From contig NZ_LRUC01000033.1 of NCBI RefSeq assembly GCF_001550095.1, positions 62,001 through 126,000 on the forward strand: a DNA stretch of 64,000 bases. Direction: 5' to 3'. The notes under the pieces were generated by a model. It was not told the origin of the DNA, did no database searches, and saw only the letters and a list, made by a program, of their open reading frames with translations. Position 1 is the stretch's first letter, and each line of letters starts with the position of its first letter. Source of the stretch: Celeribacter ethanolicus. Its GTDB lineage: Bacteria; Pseudomonadota; Alphaproteobacteria; Rhodobacterales; Rhodobacteraceae. The translations under genes were made by a program, and so were the position numbers. This document shows positions 7,665 through 15,470 of this stretch, piece by piece.

Positions 7665-9841
7665 CCATCTGGCGCTCGCCAATCCGTCTTGCTTTCTGCG
7701 GTACCCTCGCTGCCGCAATGTTCTGGCTCTTGATCCCCTTTGCTGCAACGGCCGAGGTATCAGTCGCCCACAAGGTCACTGCGGTGGAAGCGCGGCTGAT
7801 CTCCGCCGAGGATGCCGTTTCCGCCGAAGCTCAAACGCTCTCCGCCGGTCTGGATCTGAACCTTGCTGACGGATGGAAAACCTATTGGCGTTCGCCTGGC
7901 GAGGTTGGCATTCCGCCACAGATCGACTGGAGCGGGTCGACGAATGTCGCGGGCGTTGATTTCCTATGGCCTGCGCCCGAGCGGTTCACTGCCTTTGGCA
8001 TCGAAAACTTCGGCTATCATGATGAGGTTGTCTTTCCACTTCAGATCACCCTGAAGGATCCTGGGGAACCTGTCGAACTCAGAGCAAACGTCAAGCTCTT
8101 GACCTGCTCAGCAGTTTGTGTCCCCCAGGATTTTGACTTGGCACTTTCGTTGCCTCAGGGGAACTCAATCGATCAAGTCTCGGCTAATCGTATCGGGGCA
8201 TTTCTCGCACGCGTTCCGGCGGAAGGAGGAGCGGCAGGCGTGACCGCCGCCACATCCCATATAAACGATGATTTCACCCGCCTAACGATAGAAATAGCTG
8301 CCACGACTGCCTTCAAAACCCCGGACGTCTTTCCTGAAATTGGTGATGGCAACACGTTGGGGAAGCCCGACATTCGCCTTGGGGCAAGCGGGCGAACGCT
8401 TTGGGCTGAATTCCCAATTCTTGCCTACATGGCAGATACAGACGCGCCGCCACGGGTAACCGTGACGGACGGGCCGGATCACGCCCTCACCGTCACGCCA
8501 GATCGGGCAACAACCGCCCCAACTCCCCCTTTCAGTATTGATCGGGTGGTCCCCGGCATTGATCAAGTGATCTGGATCGCCATCATCGCTTTTCTTGGGG
8601 GCTTGATCCTGAACGCCATGCCTTGCGTGCTTCCTGTTCTGTCGATCAAGTTATCTTCTGCCCTGAAATCCGAAGGACGCGGCAATGCCCAAGTCAGGGC
8701 AGGCTTCTTGGCCGCCGCCGCCGGAGTCATGGTCTTTATGTGGGCACTCGCGGCTGTTCTCTTCGCATTGCAAAAGATTGGCGTTGCCGTCGGTTGGGGG
8801 CTCCAGTTCCAGAGCCCAACGTTCCTGGTTCTGATGCTCCTGATCCTTGGTCTGTTCACCGCAAACCTGTTTGGACTGTTCGAATTCTCTTTGCCAGCCG
8901 CCCTGACAACGCGGTTGATGAAAGCAGGAGGTACGGCCGGTTATGGAGCGGATTTTGCCACCGGATTTTTCGGGGCGGTCATGGCTACTCCCTGCTCCGC
9001 GCCGTTTCTTGGAACAGCTATCGCATTCGCACTTGCGGGGCGGGTGATAGACATCGCTGTCGTTTTCACCTTTCTCGGGTTAGGTCTGGCCAGCCCATAT
9101 CTGTTGGTGGCCATCGTGCCGAACGTTGTTCGGTTCGTGCCCAAGCCCGGCCGCTGGATGATCGCCTTGAAAGCCGGCCTTGGCATCCTCCTGATGGGTA
9201 CCGCGGCATGGCTGTTCTATGTCCTGCTCGGCGTTGCTGGATCGCGCGCGGCCCTAACAGTTGCATCTCTCGGTGCGGTTATGCTCTTCATAGCGGCATC
9301 GCCCTGGGTGCCAAGATCTCTTCGCTGGCCCTTTGGGCTGGCGCTGGCGGCACTCGCGGTCGCGGCCGCGCCATTCTTGGCAACACCCGCCGCACCCGAT
9401 GCCCAAGCAGGAAAAATTGCCTGGGTCACATTTGACCGCGGCGATATTGCCCGTCGGGTTTCACGCGGAGAGGTCGTTTTTGTCGATGTAACCGCCGATT
9501 GGTGTTTGACCTGCAAAGCCAACAAGGCGCTCGTTCTTGAACGCGACCCGGTTCTTTCGGCATTGAACAGCTCTGGTGTCACGCCGATGCTGGCCGACTG
9601 GACCCGCCCAGATGACGCGATCACCCGTTTTTTGGAGACCAACAACCGTTACGGCATTCCATTCAACGCGGTTTATGGGCCGTCTGCTCCCGAAGGAATT
9701 ATCCTGTCTGAAATATTGTCGACTCAGGATGTTCTTGCTGCTCTGCACGCGGCGCGTCCGGGGGCCGCTCAAGCAACGCTCATCGAGGACGATGTGAAGG
9801 TTTCCAGATTTGGAAACACTTTGGAGCAAAGTGCCGACTGA
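7661..9841 (+). CDS. Thiol:disulfide interchange protein, DsbD/ScsB type
   Basis: A 726-residue three-part protein: an exported N-terminal alpha domain (about 30-290), a central eight-helix membrane domain, and a C-terminal thioredoxin domain. The redox cysteines are visible: NAMPCVLPVL (Cys322), MATPCSAPFLG (Cys445), and WCLTC (Cys615/Cys618). It should carry reducing power from cytosolic thioredoxin to periplasmic proteins. The large N-terminal domain and the ScsC-like DsbA at 1294 suggest a Scs-type copper-tolerance thiol system. The start (7661) overlaps the stop of the lipoprotein gene (ATGA); a longer reading adds 63 residues without a signal. Confidence 0.88.
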   Translation: MTIWRSPIRLAFCGTLAAAMFWLLIPFAATAEVSVAHKVTAVEARLISAEDAVSAEAQTLSAGLDLNLADGWKTYWRSPGEVGIPPQIDWSGSTNVAGVDFLWPAPERFTAFGIENFGYHDEVVFPLQITLKDPGEPVELRANVKLLTCSAVCVPQDFDLALSLPQGNSIDQVSANRIGAFLARVPAEGGAAGVTAATSHINDDFTRLTIEIAATTAFKTPDVFPEIGDGNTLGKPDIRLGASGRTLWAEFPILAYMADTDAPPRVTVTDGPDHALTVTPDRATTAPTPPFSIDRVVPGIDQVIWIAIIAFLGGLILNAMPCVLPVLSIKLSSALKSEGRGNAQVRAGFLAAAAGVMVFMWALAAVLFALQKIGVAVGWGLQFQSPTFLVLMLLILGLFTANLFGLFEFSLPAALTTRLMKAGGTAGYGADFATGFFGAVMATPCSAPFLGTAIAFALAGRVIDIAVVFTFLGLGLASPYLLVAIVPNVVRFVPKPGRWMIALKAGLGILLMGTAAWLFYVLLGVAGSRAALTVASLGAVMLFIAASPWVPRSLRWPFGLALAALAVAAAPFLATPAAPDAQAGKIAWVTFDRGDIARRVSRGEVVFVDVTADWCLTCKANKALVLERDPVLSALNSSGVTPMLADWTRPDDAITRFLETNNRYGIPFNAVYGPSAPEGIILSEILSTQDVLAALHAARPGAAQATLIEDDVKVSRFGNTLEQSAD

Positions 9842-9896
9842 GTAATTTCGCCTAAGCTGCGCATCAAGGACGCCGAGTCAGGCAGCATTTAACGCC

Positions 9897-9938
9897 CTGA
9901 TTTAGATCAACCACACCATCTGGATAGCGTGTTATAAT
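9897..9938 (+). promoter_or_regulatory. FNR-like box followed by a -10 element
   Basis: CTGAT-TTAG-ATCAA (9897-9910) matches nine of ten defined bases of the FNR consensus TTGAT-N4-ATCAA. A perfect -10 TATAAT lies at 9933-9938, and no good -35 is present. The box centre falls about 41 bases before the expected start of transcription, the position of class II FNR activation. This suggests oxygen-dependent expression of the gene at 9960. Confidence 0.6.
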
Positions 9939-9959
9939 CACCTAGGAAGGACTCAAATC

Positions 9960-10313
9960 ATGCGATCAAGGCCACATATCGATGTCAGAAGAGTGTCGCG
10001 TATTCGCGTCAGCTTCGTCCTGATATTGATCGGAGCCTTGTTTTTCGGTCTCATTGCCGATGGTTTGCATGCGCATGAGGGCGAGCCTGCCGGGTTAGAG
10101 ACGCAGATTGTTCAGGTCACCGACGCAAATTCCTCCGTCCACGTTATTCTGGACGCGGATTGCGGAATTCATCCCGGTTGCGCCGCTGCTCTGATCCCTA
10201 ACGGGCTTGTCAGCGCAGTAGTTTCGAACCGTAGCACGCGAATGGTAATGTCGTGGCGGCAATCGGCGTCTTTCGCCGATGACGAATTCATACACGTCCC
10301 CATTCTCTTCTGA
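9960..10313 (+). CDS. Small exported protein of unknown function (C-x4-PG-C motif)
   Basis: A 117-residue protein with an N-terminal signal or anchor (about residues 15-35, ending HAHEGEP), a beta-rich middle and the motif DCGIHPGCAA, then a C-terminal tail with no further cysteine. It is not a family I can name. A leader followed by two cysteines around PG is shared with the protein at 5530-5889, suggesting distant relatives. AGGAAGGA stands 8 bases before the ATG. Its own FNR-like promoter separates it from dsbD. Confidence 0.6.
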   Translation: MRSRPHIDVRRVSRIRVSFVLILIGALFFGLIADGLHAHEGEPAGLETQIVQVTDANSSVHVILDADCGIHPGCAAALIPNGLVSAVVSNRSTRMVMSWRQSASFADDEFIHVPILF

Positions 10314-10523
10314 GCATTCCAGTCAGCGAGGTAGCGAAGCGCCTCCCTTTCGGCTTTTACGCCAATCGTGACGCTTAGGTTTTTCGACAGGCTCGTAGTC
10401 TGGATGTCCGGATTCTGCCTGACCGCGCTCCTCACTTCATTCGCTCCTATTAACCGTGGATCCGCCGGTTTTCTGCCCTCGCCACGGCCACCGCATGATC
10501 TCGACCAGATAAAGGTTCCAAAA

Positions 10524-11585
10524 ATGAACATGTCGCCCCGCATCGCCTATACGCTCGCCACTTTGTTCGTGTCAGCACCAGCTTTGGCCGCTCCGCCTAC
10601 GGTCTTCATTCCAGAGGGCAGCGCCAATTCAGTCCTGATGGTTCAGGCGGAGACTGGAAAAGTCCTGCGTCGGATCAATGATGTCGAGGCGGTCCACGGT
10701 CTCGCAGGCGCACCCGGCGTGCCGTATCTGGTCGCCGGCAGCTATTCGGAGATCCCGCGCGAGGATGTCGCGGCGCTAGAAAAGCCCTCCACCGTGTCTG
10801 CAGACGATCACGCCGCGCACCACGCACCAAAGGCCGCGCCAATGGGGCCACCCGATGCCGGGATCAGTCTTCTCTCGATTCTGGACGCAAAAAGTGGCGA
10901 TATCCTGCGTCGGATAGAGGTGCCGGGTGCCGTACATCATACGGCAGTTTCCCCTGATGGACGCTTTGCCGTTGCGACCCATCCGGCAGGTGACGGAATA
11001 TCGGTGATTGACCTGGCGACTTTCGGCATGACGGCATTTGTCCCGACTGGATCGATGCCGAACTATGCAGCGTTCGGAACTGATCCCAATCTCGTCTACG
11101 TCTCCAACACCGGTAACGGAACGATCAGCGAAGTAGACCTGTCGCGGGGTATCGTTCGTCGCAACTTCATTGCAGGTGACACCCCGGAACATACGGCGGT
11201 TTCGCCCGAAACTGATCGACTCTTTGTGGCAGACGCGGACGCAGGTCAGGTTCTGGAACTGTCTTTGAGTACCGGTGAAAAGCTGCGGACCTTCGAAATT
11301 GGCGGCGAGATTCATGGACTGGGGCTGTCAAATGATGGGGCAACTTTGTTCGTCGCGGGTAGGGGAGAGGACAAACTCGCCTCAGTTGCACTCGCTACCG
11401 GGGAAGTGCGCACAGCCACGCTTGCACCAGAACCCTACCACCTGACGGTAATTCCAGGCTCCGACATCCTTTATGTCTCAAGCCGTGCAGAGCCCGTGGT
11501 TTGGCTCATCGATACCAGCTCACTGCAAACGCGTGAAACAGTTTCTGTCGAAGGAGAAGGACATCAGATGGTGGCGCTTCCCTGA
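10524..11585 (+). CDS. Periplasmic beta-propeller (YVTN-type) protein
   Basis: A 353-residue exported protein with a signal peptide (cleaved about residue 21, SAPALA). Repeated blades carry motifs such as VLRRINDVEAVHGLAG, ILRRIEVPGAVHHTAVSPDGR, VSNTGNGTISEVDLS and LFVAGRGEDKL. This is the YVTN/Lp_NHL-like seven-bladed propeller family, often found near metal and cytochrome genes. A His-rich loop (DDHAAHHAPK) interrupts an early blade and could bind metal. The ATG at 10524 is chosen because a signal peptide follows directly; the open frame extends 52 codons further upstream. The function is not known. Confidence 0.75.
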   Translation: MNMSPRIAYTLATLFVSAPALAAPPTVFIPEGSANSVLMVQAETGKVLRRINDVEAVHGLAGAPGVPYLVAGSYSEIPREDVAALEKPSTVSADDHAAHHAPKAAPMGPPDAGISLLSILDAKSGDILRRIEVPGAVHHTAVSPDGRFAVATHPAGDGISVIDLATFGMTAFVPTGSMPNYAAFGTDPNLVYVSNTGNGTISEVDLSRGIVRRNFIAGDTPEHTAVSPETDRLFVADADAGQVLELSLSTGEKLRTFEIGGEIHGLGLSNDGATLFVAGRGEDKLASVALATGEVRTATLAPEPYHLTVIPGSDILYVSSRAEPVVWLIDTSSLQTRETVSVEGEGHQMVALP

Positions 11586-11618
11586 AGGGCTGCCGATGGG
11601 AATGAAAGGCACAGGATC

Positions 11619-13004
11619 ATGGCACAGGACACTCGCCCAACACTTCGTTTTCTGGGAGCCGCCGGAACAGTAACCGGATCGCGCTATCTGATTGAAACCG
11701 GGGATCGCCGCATTCTAGTTGATTGTGGCTTGTTTCAAGGCTTCAAATCGCTGCGGGACCGCAACCGCAAGGCGTTTCCGGTACGCCCCTCCACCATTGA
11801 CACCGTACTTCTGACGCACGCGCATCTCGATCACTCAGGCTATCTGCCTGCGCTGATCCGCGGCGGGTATCGAGGGAAGGTGATGTGTACCGAAGCGACG
11901 GAGGAACTCTGCGGCCTGATCCTGCCGGACAGCGGCCATATCCAGGAAGAGGAGGCACGTTTTGCCAAAAGGCACCGATACTCCAAGCACAAGAACCCCA
12001 AGCCGCTCTACACGTTGAAAGATGCTCAGGCGGCGCTTGAGCATTTGCACAGAGTTCCCTTCAACAGCACAATCGATGTTGGTGACGGAATATCCGCAGA
12101 GTTCATCCCGGCGGGCCATTTGCTCGGTGCGGCGCAGATCCGTATCAGACTGCCGGGAAGGACAATCCACTTCAGTGGCGACCTCGGCCGACAGAACGAC
12201 GCACTGATGCGACCACCACAACCGTTCTCAGGTGCGGACGTGTTGGTTTGTGAATCCACCTATGGCAATCGCCATCACGCAGCCATCGACGCGGAGGAAG
12301 AGCTTCTGCCAATCCTGAAACGTGTTTTCGGGCGGGGCGGTACGGTTCTCATCCCCTCATTCGCGGTTGGGCGCGCGCAGGGGCTTATGTATCACATTGC
12401 ACGCCTGCAAAACCGCGGCGAGATCCCATATGTGCCGGTTTATCTCAACTCGCCAATGGCGATCGACGCGACCGAAATCTACCACGGCCATCACGAAGAA
12501 CATCACGTTGCCTGGGAGGATTGCCTTGCGATGTTCCAGATCGCCAAGCGGGTCACTTCGGTCGAGGAGTCGAAGAAGCTGAACACGCAGCATGGCCCGA
12601 TGATCATCATTTCGGCGAGCGGCATGTTGACCGGCGGGCGGATCCTGCATCACCTCGCCAGCTTCGGCGGCGACCCGCGCAACGCAATCCTGCTGTCGGG
12701 CTTTCAGGCTGGCGGTACCCGCGGGGCGGCACTGGCCGCTGGCGCGGACAGTCTGCGCATGTTCGGTCGAGATTTCCCGATCAGGGCAGAGGTGATCCAG
12801 CTCGAAGCCTTTTCCGGACATGCCGATGCCGAAGAGTTGCTGGCCTGGATGCGCGCGTCGGATCGCGCGCCGCGCATGACCTATGTGACTCACGGCGAAC
12901 CTTCTGCCTCGGACCGGCTGCGCTGGCGGATCGAACATGAACTCGGCTGGCCTGCCCGCGCCCCCGAACACCTCGAAACGATCCGGCTGGACAATCCAAA
13001 ATGA
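11619..13004 (+). CDS. Metallo-beta-lactamase/beta-CASP ribonuclease
   Basis: A 461-residue protein with the metallo-beta-lactamase signature HAHLDHSG (about residues 67-74), further metal ligands in GAAQIRI and HFSGDLG segments, an inserted beta-CASP domain, and a C-terminal RMMBL-like region with FSGHAD. Enzymes of this group (TTHA0252-like) cleave RNA in the cytosol using two zinc ions. There is no signal peptide. Its stop overlaps the start of the next gene by 4 bases (ATGA), so it forms a translationally coupled set with the phosphorylase and PRPP-synthetase-like genes. Confidence 0.85.
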   Translation: MAQDTRPTLRFLGAAGTVTGSRYLIETGDRRILVDCGLFQGFKSLRDRNRKAFPVRPSTIDTVLLTHAHLDHSGYLPALIRGGYRGKVMCTEATEELCGLILPDSGHIQEEEARFAKRHRYSKHKNPKPLYTLKDAQAALEHLHRVPFNSTIDVGDGISAEFIPAGHLLGAAQIRIRLPGRTIHFSGDLGRQNDALMRPPQPFSGADVLVCESTYGNRHHAAIDAEEELLPILKRVFGRGGTVLIPSFAVGRAQGLMYHIARLQNRGEIPYVPVYLNSPMAIDATEIYHGHHEEHHVAWEDCLAMFQIAKRVTSVEESKKLNTQHGPMIIISASGMLTGGRILHHLASFGGDPRNAILLSGFQAGGTRGAALAAGADSLRMFGRDFPIRAEVIQLEAFSGHADAEELLAWMRASDRAPRMTYVTHGEPSASDRLRWRIEHELGWPARAPEHLETIRLDNPK

Positions 13005-14515
13005 CAGAAATCGACAATACGCTCGCCCTGTCCCGCGCGGGGATCGACACTTACCGGCAACCCGTTGTCTTCATGCGCGAAGACTGCCACGTCTGCCGCG
13101 CCGAAGGCTTCGCAGCCCTGACCCGGATCGAGGTCACGCTCGGCGACAGGTCGGTGATTGCCACGCTGAACGTGTTGACCAATGGCGACTGGCTGCCCGA
13201 CGACACTGCCGCCTTGTCGGAAGAAGCCTGGGCCGCCCTGAAGCCCCAACCGGGGGACCGGGCAAGTTTTACGCACCCGGAGCCACCGGACTCCGTCTCA
13301 GCGATCCGCGCCAAGGTCTATGGAGAAACCCTTGAGCAGCAAAGGTTCGACGCAATCATTCGTGACGTCCTCGATCATCGTCTCTCCGATCTCGATCTGG
13401 CAGCCTTCATCACCGCCTGCGCGGGCGACCGGCTTTCGATTGCGGAAACCATCGCACTGACCCGATCCATGCAGGCGGCGGGCGAAACGCTGGATTGGGG
13501 CGGCGCCGAGATCTACGACAAGCATTGCGTCGGGGGGCTTCCAGGAAACCGCACCACGCCGATCATCGTTTCGATCATCGCGGCGGCGGGGCTGATGATC
13601 CCCAAGACCTCTTCTCGCGCGATCACTTCCCCCGCAGGCACGGCCGACACGATGGAGGTCATGGCTCCCGTCTCGCTCGACATCCCCGCGTTGAGACGCG
13701 TCGTCGAGGCTGAGGGCGGGTGCATCGTTTGGGGGGGCAACCTCGCTCTCAGCCCTGCGGACGATGTTCTGATCCGGATTGAACGGCCACTCGATTTCGA
13801 CAGCGACGGACAGCTGGTGGCGAGCGTCTTGTCGAAGAAGGCTGCGGTCGGTGCGAAGCGCGTGCTGATCGATGTGCCCGTCGGACCAACGGCCAAGGTC
13901 CGCTCGGCGGAAACCGCCGCTGCGCTGGCAGAGCGGCTCCGCGCCGTTGGCAAGGCCATCGGCCTGACGCTCTCGATCCATCAAAGCGACGGGACTGCAC
14001 CTGTCGGCCGCGGAATTGGACCCGCACTTGAAGCCCAAGATGTCCTTGCCGTGCTACGCCGCAACGAGAACTTCCCTGTCGACCTGCGCGACCGTGCACT
14101 CGACATCGCTGGAGCGCTGCTGGACCTTGTCCCCGAGACGGGCAGCGCGGGAGGGCGAAAGGTGGCCGCACAGCTGCTCGACAGCGGCGCTGCCGAGGCG
14201 AAGTTCATGGCGATTTGCGATGCACAAGGCGGTTTCACTGAGCCCGGTGAGGCGCGTTATCATGCGGTGATCACCTCCCGCACGGCGGGGCGCCTCATTG
14301 CGATTGACAATCGTCGCATCGCGCGCACAGCGAAACTCGCCGGCGCACCGCGGCAGCAGCTCGCAGGGCTGCGCCTTCTGGTCCAGATCGGTGACCATAT
14401 CGAATTTGGCAAGCCGCTGTTCGAGATCCACGCCGAAACGCTGGGAGAACTGGAATACGCCCGCTCCTATGCCGAGGCGCAATTGGGACTTTGCACAATT
14501 GAGGAGGCAAACTGA
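13001..14515 (+). CDS. AMP phosphorylase-like / thymidine phosphorylase family enzyme
   Basis: A 504-residue member of the pyrimidine/AMP phosphorylase family. It has the extra N-terminal domain of about 85 residues found in archaeal-type AMP phosphorylases and absent from DeoA. The phosphate/ribose-binding signature KHCVGGLPGNRTT (about residues 175-187) and SSRAITSPAGTADTMEV match the AMP phosphorylase pattern. Such enzymes split nucleoside monophosphates with phosphate into base and ribose 1,5-bisphosphate. It overlaps the nuclease gene upstream (ATGA) and touches the PRPP-synthetase-like gene downstream. Base specificity cannot be read from the sequence. Confidence 0.82.
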   Translation: MTEIDNTLALSRAGIDTYRQPVVFMREDCHVCRAEGFAALTRIEVTLGDRSVIATLNVLTNGDWLPDDTAALSEEAWAALKPQPGDRASFTHPEPPDSVSAIRAKVYGETLEQQRFDAIIRDVLDHRLSDLDLAAFITACAGDRLSIAETIALTRSMQAAGETLDWGGAEIYDKHCVGGLPGNRTTPIIVSIIAAAGLMIPKTSSRAITSPAGTADTMEVMAPVSLDIPALRRVVEAEGGCIVWGGNLALSPADDVLIRIERPLDFDSDGQLVASVLSKKAAVGAKRVLIDVPVGPTAKVRSAETAAALAERLRAVGKAIGLTLSIHQSDGTAPVGRGIGPALEAQDVLAVLRRNENFPVDLRDRALDIAGALLDLVPETGSAGGRKVAAQLLDSGAAEAKFMAICDAQGGFTEPGEARYHAVITSRTAGRLIAIDNRRIARTAKLAGAPRQQLAGLRLLVQIGDHIEFGKPLFEIHAETLGELEYARSYAEAQLGLCTIEEAN

Positions 14516-15405
14516 TGACCATTATCGCCCCCTTTCCCGGCATGGAGCCATTGGCGCGCAGAATGGCGGCGACATCCGGTGCCGAAATCCAGCCGGTGGA
14601 CTTGCACCATTTTCCCGATGGTGAAACCCTCGTGAAGCTCGGCGGCGATCCTGCAGGACGCGAAATCGCCTTCCTCGCCACGTTGCGCGATCCTGATCGG
14701 CTGGCGTTGCCTCTGCGTTTCGCAGCTCTGACGGCGCGCGAACTTGGGGCCGCGCGTGTGGGGCTGGTCGCGCCCTATCTTGGCTACATGCGCCAGGACA
14801 AGCGGTTTCATCCACGCGAAGCTGTGAGCGCCCCGATCTTCGCGGGATTTCTTGATGAATGTTTCGACTGGGTGATGACCGCTGACCCCCATCTGCATCG
14901 CAACCCGAGCCTTTCAGCGCTGTTCCGCATTCCCGCATATCGTGTCGCCACAGCCCCTCTGCTGGCCGACTGGATTGCGGCGAACGTTCCAGAGGCCGTG
15001 CTCCTTGGGCCTGACAGCGAAAGCCAGCAATGGGTGGCTGAAGTCGCCAGGCTCGCCGGACGCCCCTACGAAGTGCTGACAAAACATCGCTCCGGGGATC
15101 GGCAGGTCGAGATCAGCCTGCCGGGCAGCGCCGTTTTCCGACAGGGGACACCCGTGATCCTCGATGATATCGCCTCGTCCGGACACACGCTGATCCGAAC
15201 GCTCGAACAACTCGAGCAGGCCGGTGCCCGACCTGCGACTTGCGTAATTATCCACGCGGTTTTCGCACACGGCGCAGAGGAAGCAATCCGCCATGCCGGT
15301 GCCGCGCGGATCGTCAGTACCGATACGATTCCACACTCAACGAACGCAGTCTGCGTCGGCGAGCTGTTAGCGACAGAAATGAAAGTTGCTCAATGCGCCA
15401 CTTGA
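14515..15405 (+). CDS. Ribose-phosphate pyrophosphokinase-like protein
   Basis: A 296-residue protein of the PRPP synthetase/phosphoribosyltransferase fold. The ATP-side FPDGET-like segment (HFPDGETLVK), the YMRQDKRFHPREA flexible region and the PRPP loop VILDDIASSGHT are all present. Usual PRPP synthetases make PRPP from ribose 5-phosphate and ATP, releasing AMP, which is the likely substrate of the enzyme encoded just upstream. Some residues differ from housekeeping Prs, so a different sugar phosphate may be used. The start codon overlaps the previous stop by one base. Its stop codon overlaps the -35 of the copA2 promoter. Confidence 0.82.
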   Translation: MTIIAPFPGMEPLARRMAATSGAEIQPVDLHHFPDGETLVKLGGDPAGREIAFLATLRDPDRLALPLRFAALTARELGAARVGLVAPYLGYMRQDKRFHPREAVSAPIFAGFLDECFDWVMTADPHLHRNPSLSALFRIPAYRVATAPLLADWIAANVPEAVLLGPDSESQQWVAEVARLAGRPYEVLTKHRSGDRQVEISLPGSAVFRQGTPVILDDIASSGHTLIRTLEQLEQAGARPATCVIIHAVFAHGAEEAIRHAGAARIVSTDTIPHSTNAVCVGELLATEMKVAQCAT

Positions 15406-15432
15406 CCTTCCAGTTACTGGAAGAATTAGGTT
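15402..15432 (+). promoter_or_regulatory. CueR-type promoter for the second copper ATPase
   Basis: -35 TTGACC (15402-15407), 19-bp spacer with the perfect dyad TTCCAG-TTA-CTGGAA, and -10 TAGGTT (15427-15432). The -35 overlaps the stop codon of the preceding gene. This is the best-conserved of the copper promoters in the window. Confidence 0.87.
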
Positions 15433-15470
15433 TGAGGCAATGAGCTAGAAATACGGGAAAGGATCCCCGA

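Noticed and set aside
10368-10523. 52-codon N-terminal extension of the beta-propeller protein
   Set aside because: A clear signal peptide starts at 10524 with AAAGG upstream, so the extension is more likely leader DNA.
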